Shown piece by piece: positions 1 through 7,855 of a stretch of 64,000 nucleotides of DNA. The translations under genes and the position numbers were made by a program. This DNA is from Oscillospiraceae bacterium. Lineage in GTDB: Bacteria; Bacillota; Clostridia; Oscillospirales; Acutalibacteraceae. Positions within the stretch are counted from its first letter, which is position 1, and every line of letters begins with the position of its first letter. The notes beneath the pieces are model-generated. The model made no database searches, had not been told where the DNA came from, and worked only from the letters and a program-made list of their open reading frames with translations. The DNA is taken from positions 186,001 to 250,000 of the forward strand of contig SVOB01000002.1 in assembly GCA_015066565.1 (NCBI GenBank), in the 5' to 3' direction.

Positions 1-26
1 GCATTGAACCTGAAGGAGGTGTCAAC

Positions 27-275
27 GTGAAACGTGTAAAATCGGCATGCATTCTTCAAACGCTTGTTTTTGCCCAGAAGCCTGAATTCGGTTACAGCAA
101 GGAAAGAGCCTTGAAAATAAACCGAGAAGAAATTGAGCATTATAAAGCAACGCTGGAGCGTGCAAGAACAAGGTATCAGATTATCGATACAGCCGAGAAT
201 GATGACGGCTCGATAATAATCCATGTCAGGAAACAGTATAATGACAATACGGATGTATCGGAATACTTTGAGTAA
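27..275 (+). CDS. Small conserved hypothetical protein (82 aa)
   Basis: Starts at GTG, with a strong GAAGGAGGTG ribosome site 8 bases upstream. The protein is soluble and charged, has no signal or membrane segment, and contains a helical basic middle (residues 25-48) and an acidic C-terminus. I do not recognise a named family and assign no function. It is followed by a GC-rich hairpin at 282-303, then by a second small gene on the same strand. It lies outside the integrated element that starts at 800, so it probably belongs to the chromosome. The open frame with good start signals makes it a credible gene. Confidence 0.65.
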   Translation: MKRVKSACILQTLVFAQKPEFGYSKERALKINREEIEHYKATLERARTRYQIIDTAENDDGSIIIHVRKQYNDNTDVSEYFE

Positions 276-281
276 TTAAAG

Positions 282-303
282 AGCCGCCGGGCAATCGGCG
301 GCT
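282..303 (+). terminator. Hairpin between two small genes
   Basis: A perfect 8-bp stem (282-289 with 296-303) and a six-base loop, followed by a weak T-rich stretch. It is probably a weak or leaky terminator for the preceding small gene. Confidence 0.5.
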
Positions 304-328
304 TATTTAACAAAATGAGGCAAAAAAT

Positions 329-571
329 ATGAATTCAATTACTGAGATTCAAAACAGAATTCGTCAGCTTTTTAACACGAATCCAAATATTCATGTAAGC
401 AAATTTCTGCACAATCCGAAAATCGCCATAGTCAACAAGCCCGCAAAAATTATCGGTGTATATTCGCATATTTTTCAAATTGAGTATGAGGAAAACGGTA
501 TGTTACGTACGCTTACCATTCAGTATCCTGAAATTTTGACAAAGCAAATTGAAATTGCGGAATTAACCTAA
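329..571 (+). CDS. Small Veg-like protein (80 aa)
   Basis: A soluble 80-residue protein. Residues 40-77 contain a pattern (GVYSHIFQIEY, later YPEILTKQIEI) that resembles the C-terminal half of the Firmicutes Veg family, where a GI...F.I strand is followed by Y.D.LT..VEL. Veg is a small protein linked to biofilm gene control in Bacillus. I infer the resemblance from memory of the family and the N-terminal half does not clearly match, so this is a tentative fold-level assignment. It ends 49 bases before a strong terminator at 620-646. Confidence 0.5.
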   Translation: MNSITEIQNRIRQLFNTNPNIHVSKFLHNPKIAIVNKPAKIIGVYSHIFQIEYEENGMLRTLTIQYPEILTKQIEIAELT

Positions 572-619
572 TATTTTCATAGATGGTCATTAGATGGTCA
601 TTGGCAGTTTTCAGAAAAA

Positions 620-646
620 TCTCATCCCGAGGATTTCGGGATGAGA
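620..646 (+). terminator. Rho-independent terminator
   Basis: An 11-bp perfect stem (620-630 with 636-646) and a five-base loop, followed by a T-rich run. It ends the small Veg-like gene. Confidence 0.8.
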
Positions 647-740
647 TTTATATTTTCTGTCGGGATTTTCGGTTGAAAATTTTGAATTTTTAGGTCCGGA
701 TTTTTCTGAATTTCAAAATTGAAAAATGCCCGAAAACCGC

Positions 741-768
741 ATAAAATAAGGCTTCCCGAAGGGAAGCC
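741..768 (-). terminator. Original tRNA-Thr terminator
   Basis: An 8-bp stem with a GAA/TTC loop (750-757 with 761-768), read on the minus strand directly after the tRNA 3' half and followed by TTATTTTAT. It originally ended the tRNA-Thr transcript. It now also lies downstream of the element's minus-strand operon. Confidence 0.75.
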
Positions 769-769
769 G

Positions 770-802
770 TGGAGCTACTGGTCGGACTCGAACCGACGAC
801 CT
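770..802 (-). pseudogene. 3' half of split tRNA-Thr(CGU), with encoded CCA
   Basis: Read on the minus strand this is variable loop, T-arm (loop TTCGAGT), acceptor 3' strand CAGTAGC, discriminator T and CCA. No D-arm or anticodon arm is next to it. The missing 5' half is at 11949-11994, and its GCTACTG pairs perfectly with this CAGTAGC. The shared bases at the break are CCT (800-802). The gene was therefore cut by integration of the 11.1-kb element and cannot give a tRNA in this arrangement. Confidence 0.9.
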
Positions 803-826
803 CTGGTTGTATGTAAGGGAAAACTT
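800..826. other. Left attachment site: core plus attP half-site
   Basis: The CCT core is followed by a 24-bp arm (803-826) that is the inverted, imperfect copy of the arm at 11922-11948. In large serine recombinase systems the attP arms are related by an inverted repeat, while attL and attR share only a short core. That is what is seen here. Confidence 0.82.
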
Positions 827-834
827 AAAATATA

Positions 835-1599
835 TTAATTGTTATTTTCCTCAACAATAACTGTAAATTCCATCAGCAGGTTGCCTTTTGCGATTCCTGC
901 ACTATGATTAGAAATTGGTTCCATATTAATTATTATTTTATCGCTTGTTGAGTCTTTTGGTAAAACATAGCGAACTTCATGTTGATAGCTTAAGTCTTTC
1001 CTTTTGTGAAACAATTCAGGATAATCAGGAGTCGGCTCAATATAAAACTCCTGACTTAAATCCAAATCATAAGAAACCATTTTACACAAATAAGAATAGT
1101 TTTTGCTTTTTAAGGCTTGCTTCAATGAATCTTGAAAGAATCCTGCACTGGCATAAAAACCCCATGCAGAAAACAAATTATCATTTGAGTTGTCCAAAAA
1201 ACCTTCATACATTTTTGTGGGCATATTATATATTGCTTTTGCTTTATTAGTCCCTTTTTCAATGTCTTTTTTGTTAACAACTAAGTCATCTATAGTTATT
1301 CCATACATACAAAAGATAGGTCTATTTCTGCTTGATTTTCTTCTTAAAAATACATAATTACCATCGTCTATTATTTCAAGATCGCTACCATGCTTACTTA
1401 TTGATTCGACCAATAGTGTATTTCCCTTATGTATATGTGCAAAAACACCTTCGAACAAGTCTCCTTGTTCATTGTTATTGTCTTTTAAAGCTTTCTCAAT
1501 AAAAAAGCCAGAACGATTAAAACAAACCTCGCCGTTTTTTAATTTTTTAATCCATTTTTCGTCATTAATTTTTAATAATAAGACTGCTTCTTTTTCCAT
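835..1599 (-). CDS. Unknown element-borne protein (254 aa)
   Basis: Third gene of the minus-strand operon driven from 3388-3416, 46 bases after the PIN gene, with a TTGGAG ribosome site 10 bases before ATG. It is soluble, with no signal or membrane segment. Visible marks are NEQGDLFEG near residue 43, IFCMYGI near 95 and SYQHEVRYVL near 209. Spacing of an early acidic GD-EG motif and a late Q-E-R motif recurs in unnamed proteins of mobile elements, as far as I recall, but I cannot name the family or function. Its place behind a PIN/metallopeptidase pair suggests a defence or addiction role; this is inference. It is AT-rich compared with the chromosome. Confidence 0.7.
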   Translation of the reverse strand: MEKEAVLLLKINDEKWIKKLKNGEVCFNRSGFFIEKALKDNNNEQGDLFEGVFAHIHKGNTLLVESISKHGSDLEIIDDGNYVFLRRKSSRNRPIFCMYGITIDDLVVNKKDIEKGTNKAKAIYNMPTKMYEGFLDNSNDNLFSAWGFYASAGFFQDSLKQALKSKNYSYLCKMVSYDLDLSQEFYIEPTPDYPELFHKRKDLSYQHEVRYVLPKDSTSDKIIINMEPISNHSAGIAKGNLLMEFTVIVEENNN

Positions 1600-1645
1600 A
1601 AATTAAAACTCCAATTAAGTAAATCATAAGCGAGAAAACATGTTG

Positions 1646-2200
1646 TTACAGCGATGATAACGGAACCGGATTTTTCAAAGAACTATACACTTCAACACCC
1701 TCAAAATTAGGTTTACCTTGACTAACATTTGTTAATACGGTATAAAAGTCATCGATTTTCATATATGGAACACCCAATGAAGATGCAATATTGGGTATCT
1801 TTTCCGAATGATCTTTATTATCACTTTCAGCAGTTACAACAATCCCTCCAACTATTTTTGCTTTTGCAACAATAAATGCATCTGCTTCCGGATTTCCCTC
1901 TCTTATACTTTTTTCTTTAACTCCTTCTTGAAACTTTTTGTTTTTAAATATTTCTGCAACAACAAAACCTTCTTCATTGGTTATATTTTGAAAACAGGAT
2001 TTGTGAGCCTTTAGCCATTTTCCTTCAGGGGATTTATCGTTCCATCTTCTGTTTAATTCTCTATACACCTCATCGACAGAGAGTATTTCCCCAGAATTTA
2101 TCATATCTGATAATGGCGCATAGATAATATCACCAAATGCTTTAAATGGCATATTCTTAAATGTTCGAGAAAGAATATTATTATCAATGACAAAGATCAT
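1646..2200 (-). CDS. PIN-like DUF4411 family ribonuclease (putative toxin)
   Basis: A 184-residue PIN-fold protein. Acidic positions fit a metal-dependent RNase: the first Asp in FVIDNNIL, Glu in DEVYREL, Asp in PEADAFIV and Asp in AESDN. The C-terminus (IPNIASSLGVPYMKIDDF) is typical of DUF4411. PIN proteins of this type are often encoded with an XRE/ImmA-IrrE protein as a toxin-antitoxin-like pair, and that is its partner here. I chose the ATG at 2200 because it overlaps the upstream TGA stop (ATGA), implying translational coupling. A GTG at 2212 is also possible and would add four residues. Ribonuclease activity is inferred from the fold. Confidence 0.82.
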   Translation of the reverse strand: MIFVIDNNILSRTFKNMPFKAFGDIIYAPLSDMINSGEILSVDEVYRELNRRWNDKSPEGKWLKAHKSCFQNITNEEGFVVAEIFKNKKFQEGVKEKSIREGNPEADAFIVAKAKIVGGIVVTAESDNKDHSEKIPNIASSLGVPYMKIDDFYTVLTNVSQGKPNFEGVEVYSSLKNPVPLSSL

Positions 2201-3363
2201 ATGGAAATCCACCCCTTTCTCGCTGCAAGAGTTTCAAGGTTTGGAATGGACATTCCCATGTAATTTGAAAGTTGAGAAATTGATATTTTTCTTTCATAAT
2301 ATTTGGTATAGGCTGCTTCTATATAACGATTGCCCTTATAAGTAACCTGATTATTATAATAATCACCACCGCCTTTATTGTTCTTGTTTTTATTAGCAAC
2401 TCTGAAATATTCAAAATTATACTTTTCTGCACGCAAAATATATTCATCATTGCTGATATCTCCTCGATCTTTAATTTTTCTTAAAATAACCTCACGGCTA
2501 ACAGAATATAAAGAGGCGAGCTTTTTGATATCGTCATCATTATGAGGATCTATTCCAACATAATTGGCTGTAAAATCATCATCGGGAACTAAAAATACAG
2601 ATGCAAACCTGTTACAAGAGCTTTCAATATATGCGTTTTCACCTATTGTTAATTGTGTTAACTCCTTATCATCAAAAATATCAAGTCCACTGGTTTTTGC
2701 CATTAAATGAAATATTTCGTGGAATAAAGTGAAAACCTGTCGAGTATGAGAATATGTATTGTTAATAAAAATTACAGGGAACTCGTCGTCATACAAGCAA
2801 AAACCCGAAACTTCCAAATCATTGAATGGAGCTTTAAACACAAAAATTCCAACATTGTAGAATTTGTCTCTCCAGTATTCAAAGTAATCGTCCATTTTAC
2901 GAATTTTCTTTTGTTCGTACAAAGGAGCACTCAAAAGCCGTCTAAGTTGATCTGCGGCTTTTTTTATATTTTTGGTATCAAAAACACAATCGGAAAAACG
3001 AACTAATGCAGGGTTTTTGTCGTTGTATAGTTCATACAAGTTCAATTGCATAGCTCGAGCTTTATTGATTTCAAAAACCAGTTCTCTATTAAAAAGAGAA
3101 TATAGTTCGGTGGGAAGGGTTCGACATGAGGCTTGCAGATTTTTCATCTTTGGAGGATGAGGAAAAAAGAAAACAGCCATTGGCTTCCTATAATAGTCGC
3201 TTAATGATCTGAGCTGAGCATAAGTAGGATACTCATTGCCGGCTTCCCAAGCATCAATTTTTACTTTGCCAAATTTTTCGTAAGCTTCTTCTATTGATGT
3301 GCCGCTATTTTCTCTAGCCCATTTAAGCATTTCATAGTTGATTGAAGTCATTTGCTCTGCCAT
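2197..3363 (-). CDS. XRE-type regulator with ImmA/IrrE metallopeptidase domain
   Basis: A 388-residue protein. Residues about 8-62 form a helix-turn-helix of the XRE class. Residues 205-265 form an ImmA/IrrE zinc peptidase with HEIFH at 215-219 and the downstream ESSCNRFASVFLVP block that usually carries the third zinc ligand. Proteins of this build act as repressors or antitoxins that can be inactivated by proteolysis. The start has AAAGGAGG 7 bases upstream. It is first in the operon, overlaps the PIN gene by four bases, and is preceded by a 30-bp palindrome over the promoter -35 region, which it probably binds. The C-terminus (residues 340-388) looks like an extra small helical domain. Confidence 0.88.
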   Translation of the reverse strand: MAEQMTSINYEMLKWARENSGTSIEEAYEKFGKVKIDAWEAGNEYPTYAQLRSLSDYYRKPMAVFFFPHPPKMKNLQASCRTLPTELYSLFNRELVFEINKARAMQLNLYELYNDKNPALVRFSDCVFDTKNIKKAADQLRRLLSAPLYEQKKIRKMDDYFEYWRDKFYNVGIFVFKAPFNDLEVSGFCLYDDEFPVIFINNTYSHTRQVFTLFHEIFHLMAKTSGLDIFDDKELTQLTIGENAYIESSCNRFASVFLVPDDDFTANYVGIDPHNDDDIKKLASLYSVSREVILRKIKDRGDISNDEYILRAEKYNFEYFRVANKNKNNKGGGDYYNNQVTYKGNRYIEAAYTKYYERKISISQLSNYMGMSIPNLETLAARKGWISI

Positions 3364-3387
3364 AATGTACCTCCTTTCACATAGTTT

Positions 3388-3416
3388 ATTCTACATTTGA
3401 TTGGCACCAATGTCAA
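3388..3416 (-). promoter_or_regulatory. Sigma-A promoter of the ImmA-PIN operon
   Basis: On the minus strand, TTGACA (3411-3416), 17 bases, then TAGAAT (3388-3393). It lies 25 bases before the start codon of the regulator gene. Confidence 0.85.
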
Positions 3417-3432
3417 CATTGACATTGGTGCC
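3403..3432. promoter_or_regulatory. 30-bp palindromic operator over the -35 box
   Basis: A perfect 14-bp inverted repeat (3403-3416 and 3419-3432) around a central CA. It contains the -35 hexamer of the ImmA-PIN operon promoter. Position and symmetry fit an autoregulatory site for a dimeric XRE protein. It may also act as a hairpin after the recombinase gene, which ends at 3443 and is read in the same direction. Confidence 0.75.
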
Positions 3433-3442
3433 ATTATCCCCC

Positions 3443-5047
3443 TTACACCAACCCGACGAACTTGTAATATATCTCGACCATCTGGTGTGGGGTGCCGTTG
3501 ATGATTTCTTTTTCGTGAACTACGATTTTCTCAATCAGCTCGTTGAGAATCCGGGCGTTGAGCTCGGTGATGTCGGTGTATTCTTCAATCAGTTTTGTGA
3601 ATAGCTTTGCATTCTGCTCGGCAGAGGTTACGGCGGTAATCTCGGCGAGCAGTTCTTCTTTTTCGGATTTGAGTCCGGCGTATTCGGTTTCGTATTTGCC
3701 GTTCATATCGAGGTAGCGTTCCTCGGTTATTCTTTCAAGCACTCTGTCCTCATAGAGCTTGCCGATTATCTTGTCGAGCTGTTCCAAGCGCTTGTCGATT
3801 TTCTTTAAGCGACTCTTTGCCGCCTTGATTTCCTGCTCGGTTTTCTCATCCATTTTGTATTGCAGAAGGCGAGCATATACATCTCTGTTCTCATATGCTT
3901 CACTTGCCTGACGGCGAATGTCCTCAAGCACTATGTTGTAAAGTGTCTGATAGCCGATAGCATGTGATGTGCAACGCTGTTTGCCGTAGTTCTTGTAAAC
4001 CCAGCAGGAGAAGCCGGTGAACTGTTCCCGCTTGCTGTTGTATGAAGCATTCAACGCCGAGCCGCAGTCAGCGCATTTAACCAACCCTGCGAACATCTGA
4101 ACCTCGCCTCGTTTGTTTTCTCTGCGGCGCTTCTGCATTATACTGTGCGCGAGATCCCAACTGCGTTTGTCTATAATCGGCTCGTGAGTGTTCTCAACAA
4201 CTATCCAGTCCTTTTCATCGGTGGCGACCTTTTTCTTTTTGGTTCTGCCGACTGTTCTTGTTCTGCCGAAGGTTATCTGCCCGAGATATACGGGGTTGTT
4301 AAGTATAGAGCGGATTGATGTTGCGTGCCAGTCAAAGTCCTGCCGCCAGTAGTCGCTCTTGAAGTAGTCGGGATTGTTTCTGTTGAAGTATGCCTGGGGA
4401 TTAAGTATCTCACGCTCACGCAGTATCTTTGCCATTCTCACAAATCCAATGCCGTCACAGAACATTCTGAATATTTCTTTTACTACTTCGGCTGCTTCGG
4501 GATCAATTACAAGGTGGTGTCTGTCATCCGGGTCCTTAATATATCCGTAAGGAGCGTGGCTGCCGATGTATTTACCTTCCTTCGCAAGCGCCTGAAATGC
4601 AAGCTTTGTTTTGCGTGAACATTCCTTTGCGTAGTGGCTGTTTATAACATTGGTTATGGGCATCAGTATTCCGTCTGTGCCTTTGAGCGTGTCTATGTTT
4701 TCGCCTATGGCTATAAAGCGTATGTTCCAGTCCTCGAAATCGTTTTCGATATACATACCCATCTGCGCATATTCTCTGCCGAAACGGGAGAGGTCTTTGA
4801 CGATTACAAGATTTGCTTTGTGGCTTTCAAGGTCCTTGAGCATCCGTTTGAAGTCCGGGCGCTCGAAGTTGGTACCGCTGAATCCGTCATCGGCATATAT
4901 GTCATATATCGCAATTCCGTTTTCCTTACAGTATTGAGTGAGCAACGCTTTCTGTGTCTGAATGCTTCCGCTCTCGCCGAGATAAGCGTCATCCGAGGAC
5001 AGTCTGCAATACAGAGCCGCACGGTATTCGTTCTCTTTTGTAATCAT
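3443..5047 (-). CDS. Large serine recombinase (integrase)
   Basis: A 534-residue site-specific recombinase that catalyses integration and excision. Order: resolvase catalytic domain (about 8-155; nucleophile Ser17 in YCRLSSD, with later Arg in DLSRFGRE), recombinase domain (about 165-290), zinc ribbon (CADCGSALN then C and C in SCWVYKNYGKQRC), and a coiled coil (about 390-480) with a hydrophobic C-terminal tail. I chose the ATG at 5047, with AAAGGATG upstream, over an earlier frame extension. Length and domains are usual for the Tn4451/phiC31-type large serine family. It is the only recombinase in the element and accounts for the palindromic att arms at 803-826 and 11922-11948. Confidence 0.95.
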   Translation of the reverse strand: MITKENEYRAALYCRLSSDDAYLGESGSIQTQKALLTQYCKENGIAIYDIYADDGFSGTNFERPDFKRMLKDLESHKANLVIVKDLSRFGREYAQMGMYIENDFEDWNIRFIAIGENIDTLKGTDGILMPITNVINSHYAKECSRKTKLAFQALAKEGKYIGSHAPYGYIKDPDDRHHLVIDPEAAEVVKEIFRMFCDGIGFVRMAKILREREILNPQAYFNRNNPDYFKSDYWRQDFDWHATSIRSILNNPVYLGQITFGRTRTVGRTKKKKVATDEKDWIVVENTHEPIIDKRSWDLAHSIMQKRRRENKRGEVQMFAGLVKCADCGSALNASYNSKREQFTGFSCWVYKNYGKQRCTSHAIGYQTLYNIVLEDIRRQASEAYENRDVYARLLQYKMDEKTEQEIKAAKSRLKKIDKRLEQLDKIIGKLYEDRVLERITEERYLDMNGKYETEYAGLKSEKEELLAEITAVTSAEQNAKLFTKLIEEYTDITELNARILNELIEKIVVHEKEIINGTPHQMVEIYYKFVGLV

Positions 5048-5080
5048 GAAATCACATCCTTTCAGCCACAAACACTACCA

Positions 5081-5320
5081 TTAACCATTGTCATTATCCA
5101 TATCCAAAGGCGACTGATTTTCATCCGACTTTTTGTCTGAAACCAACGAATCGAGTTTATCTTCCATAAGGTGTTTGAGCAGATATTCAATCTGCTCGCC
5201 CTTTCTGAAGTAGCTGATAACGCAATATGTAACGCCGTTTTCAATATGGGTATTCATTTTGAATCCGCGCTCGTCAATTGGGATTCTGCCTGTTCCAAGA
5301 TAGATTTCTTTAAGATCCAT
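5081..5320 (-). CDS. TnpW-like small protein upstream of the recombinase
   Basis: A 79-residue protein. ATG at 5320 has AGGAGG 6 bases upstream; a longer reading frame continues upstream but has no ribosome site and is probably non-coding. The core (NGVTYCVISYFRKGEQIEYLL) fits small transposon-encoded proteins placed just before large serine recombinases in clostridial elements, annotated as TnpW-type, and the C-terminus is acidic. The gap to the recombinase start is 33 bases, so they are probably co-transcribed. Function is unknown; a recombination-directionality or accessory role is possible but only inferred. Confidence 0.65.
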   Translation of the reverse strand: MDLKEIYLGTGRIPIDERGFKMNTHIENGVTYCVISYFRKGEQIEYLLKHLMEDKLDSLVSDKKSDENQSPLDMDNDNG

Positions 5321-5996
5321 ATTCTGCCTCCTGTATGTAAAGTGGGCTCGGGCTTCTGCCCGTTCTTTCGGCTTGCCGAAACAAGACGCCTTCAGGCGAT
5401 GCTTGGACTCTCCGAAAGGGGAGTTTTTACCTGCTCCCGCAAACACGAGTCCGAAAAAGCGCTTTTTTCTAAGATAAAAGCTATGTAACGAGTTCAAACA
5501 CTCCCGTGAACCGTCATACACGAGAGTAAACAAAAGCCCGCACAGCGTTGCTGCTGCGGTGTTTTTCCGTCGCAAACCCGTTTTAACGGGAGCGGCTTTA
5601 TCCTGCTTGAAAATACGCACCGAAAAACTGCCCTGAACGGAGAGAAAAGCAGACAGTTTCGTAAATGAAAAAACACATCTGTCAAGCACTCCGAATCAGC
5701 ACCTGACGCTCTCACAAATGCTGCAGAATCGGTTTTGATTGCTTCGGCGGTTAGTTTGTTGTCCGTTATCTGCTCGCTCGAATATCGCCGAAAAATCCGC
5801 CGACAATTTCCGGAAGGGTTTATATATTGTTTGTGTGCAATTTATTGCACGGGGGTAGCTCATTTTTTAACATACCGGGAACGGAGAAAATCATCCCCAA
5901 TTTAGAACAAATGTTCTGTTCGGGGATGATTATATCATGTCCTTTTTCAGTTGTAAAGAGGGGTAAGCAAGTAGTGTACTTTTTATGGGACAATGA
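5321..5996. other. Gene-free region upstream of the recombinase operon
   Basis: About 680 bases with no gene I can support. It holds GC-rich segments with stem-forming repeats near 5340-5450, a GTGCAATTTATTGCAC palindrome near 5835-5850, and a hairpin at 5889-5931 that contains an SOS-box-like sequence. It probably contains the recombinase promoter and perhaps accessory protein sites, but I cannot pinpoint a convincing -35/-10 pair. Confidence 0.4.
5889..5931. promoter_or_regulatory. Hairpin containing a LexA/SOS-box-like site
   Basis: Outer 10-bp stem 5889-5898 with 5922-5931. The loop contains GAACAAATGTTC (5905-5916), which matches the Gram-positive SOS core GAAC-N4-GTTC inside a 14-bp palindrome. 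The position upstream of the TnpW/recombinase operon would allow SOS control of excision. The distance to the operon (585 bases) makes this uncertain. Confidence 0.45.
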
Positions 5997-6021
5997 AAGC
6001 CTCCGAGGTTATCGGAGGCTT
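5997..6021. terminator. Bidirectional terminator
   Basis: A 10-bp stem (5997-6006 with 6012-6021) with a five-base loop, T-rich on the plus side and with a shorter T stretch on the minus side. It ends the ABC transporter operon read on the minus strand. Confidence 0.8.
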
Positions 6022-6031
6022 TTTATAGTAG

Positions 6032-7855
6032 TTATTTCATATAATAACTTGCCTGTGCATTCCATAGTTCTGCGTACTTACCGTTTGCCGAAACAAGTTC
6101 ATTGTGTGTACCTATTTCAACAAGTTCTGAGTTATCAAACACAGCTATTCTATCACAGAAGGCGCAGCTTGAAAGTCTGTGGGAAATATAGATTGCCGTT
6201 TTGTTTTCTACGAAGGAATTGAAACGACTGTATATTTCATTCTCTGCAATCGGATCAAGTGCCGCAGTAGGTTCGTCCAAAATAACCACAGGCGAGTCTT
6301 TGTAAAGCGCTCTGGCAAGAGCGAGTTTCTGTGCCTCGCCGCCAGAGATTTCCACGCCTGACTTATCCAAATCCTTGTAGAGATAAGTTTTTTCTTTTTT
6401 CGGCATTGTTTCAATTCTATCTTTTATATTTGCTTTATCGAGTGCAGAAAACAACTGTGCTTTGTCATATTCTTCGCTTGCGGAAATGTTATCCGCTACA
6501 CTTAAGGACAGAATATTATAATCCTGAAATACAACAGAGTAGAGAGTGTTGAGGCTTTCTCTTGTGAAATTTTTTATATCAGTTCCGTTGATAAGAATTT
6601 CGCCGTCATCCGCATCATAAAGTCTGCAAAGCAATTTGATAAAGGTAGTCTTTCCACTTCCGTTTCTGCCGACTACTGCAAGTTTCTCACCGCAGTTTAT
6701 TTTAAGATTAATGTTTTTCAAAGCATATGTTTCGCTTCCCGGATATTTGAACGAAACATTTTTGAATTCAATTTGAAATTTCTCACCAGGATTTATTCCT
6801 TTCTCGCCGTAAACGGTTGAGCTTTCAGCCTCAATTATTTTGAAATAATCTCTTGCCAGTGGAATGATTTCCTTGAGCTTACCGAGCGTATTTGCAAACA
6901 TCATTATACCGTTTATTATTTGCATAAACGATCCGCAATACAACACAAGCGAGCCGATTCCGAACAAACCGAACAATCCTTTTACTCCGATGAAAAGGTA
7001 AACACCGAAGCCGACCAATGCACCGAGAATTGCAACGAATGAACTTGATTTCGCTGTTTTCATTGATATCTTTCGGAGCGTCTGTTCACCGTCAGTCAGT
7101 ATTTTTTTTGTAGCGATACTGTCAATCAAACCCTGCTCTTTATAAAGTCTAATTTCCTTGCCGGTTTTATAGTTGCCGAGAATGTCAATAAAGGAATAGA
7201 AAATACGGTCAAGCTCAGCATATTTTTCGTTTGCCTCAAGATAAGATTTATTTATTTTTGAAGCAACAACCAAGATTACGCCGCCCATTATCACAATAGT
7301 CGCAACTATCGTTATGATGAATAAAGGTCTTTCAAAAAAGGTGTCACCCGTTCTGACAAAGCCTGATTTCAAAAGCGGAATAATGATAATAAATGAAATG
7401 ATAGTGGTCAGTACACCTCTTGTAAATTGAAGCGTTGTCCACATAAAATACGGGAATCTTGCCCAGCGGCTCTTTCCTGCTTCCTCGTGCTTATGCACCA
7501 AGTCTTTGAAATAACTATTGTTAAGCAGTGCATAATCGGCGTTATATAGCTTTTCTTCAACCCTTTTATTCTCCAAATCGAGCAAGGTCATTCGGTGCGT
7601 TTCATTGTAGTTATTTAAGAAAGAAGTTAGAAAGAATACAATTAAATTGATACCGACTGCCAGTGCAATACAGGTAATCAACTGTATTGAATCCGCCTTG
7701 TTTGTCAACAGCGAAATCAGTTTTGCCGAATAATAAATATTTACAAACGGTCTTATGCTGTCAATTATTGCCTGAATAAATGTGGTAGGAAGAAGGCGTT
7801 TGTCAAGTGAATGAACTTCGCCGTACATTCTTTTTATAAGCTTTGCTTTACTCAT
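6032..7855 (-). CDS. ABC exporter half-transporter, second subunit
   Basis: A 607-residue fused permease-ATPase. Residues about 15-300 hold six membrane helices of the type I exporter fold. The nucleotide-binding domain has Walker A GRNGSGKTT (about 395), signature EISGGEAQK (about 503), Walker B VVILDEPTAALD and the switch His in YISHRLSS. The ATG at 7855 overlaps the upstream gene's stop by 8 bases (ATGAGTAA), so the two are translationally coupled. With the preceding gene it should form a heterodimeric exporter of the multidrug/peptide class. The substrate is unknown. The adjacent LytTR/GHKL genes suggest export of, or defence against, a peptide; this is inference. Confidence 0.93.
   Translation of the reverse strand: MSKAKLIKRMYGEVHSLDKRLLPTTFIQAIIDSIRPFVNIYYSAKLISLLTNKADSIQLITCIALAVGINLIVFFLTSFLNNYNETHRMTLLDLENKRVEEKLYNADYALLNNSYFKDLVHKHEEAGKSRWARFPYFMWTTLQFTRGVLTTIISFIIIIPLLKSGFVRTGDTFFERPLFIITIVATIVIMGGVILVVASKINKSYLEANEKYAELDRIFYSFIDILGNYKTGKEIRLYKEQGLIDSIATKKILTDGEQTLRKISMKTAKSSSFVAILGALVGFGVYLFIGVKGLFGLFGIGSLVLYCGSFMQIINGIMMFANTLGKLKEIIPLARDYFKIIEAESSTVYGEKGINPGEKFQIEFKNVSFKYPGSETYALKNINLKINCGEKLAVVGRNGSGKTTFIKLLCRLYDADDGEILINGTDIKNFTRESLNTLYSVVFQDYNILSLSVADNISASEEYDKAQLFSALDKANIKDRIETMPKKEKTYLYKDLDKSGVEISGGEAQKLALARALYKDSPVVILDEPTAALDPIAENEIYSRFNSFVENKTAIYISHRLSSCAFCDRIAVFDNSELVEIGTHNELVSANGKYAELWNAQASYYMK

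Noticed and set aside
770..802. Target-site duplication of a tyrosine-recombinase island in a tRNA 3' end
   Set aside because: There is no long identity block at the other end and no tyrosine recombinase. The tRNA is cut, not rebuilt, and the only shared bases are CCT.
5321..5689. Long minus-strand frame extending the TnpW-like protein by about 120 residues
   Set aside because: The extension has no ribosome site, odd composition and GC-rich stem repeats; AGGAGG before ATG 5320 gives the better start.
5827..6222. Open plus-strand frame across the SOS-like hairpin and the end of the ABC gene
   Set aside because: It overlaps a terminator and the antisense of a clear ABC ATPase domain, with no ribosome site.
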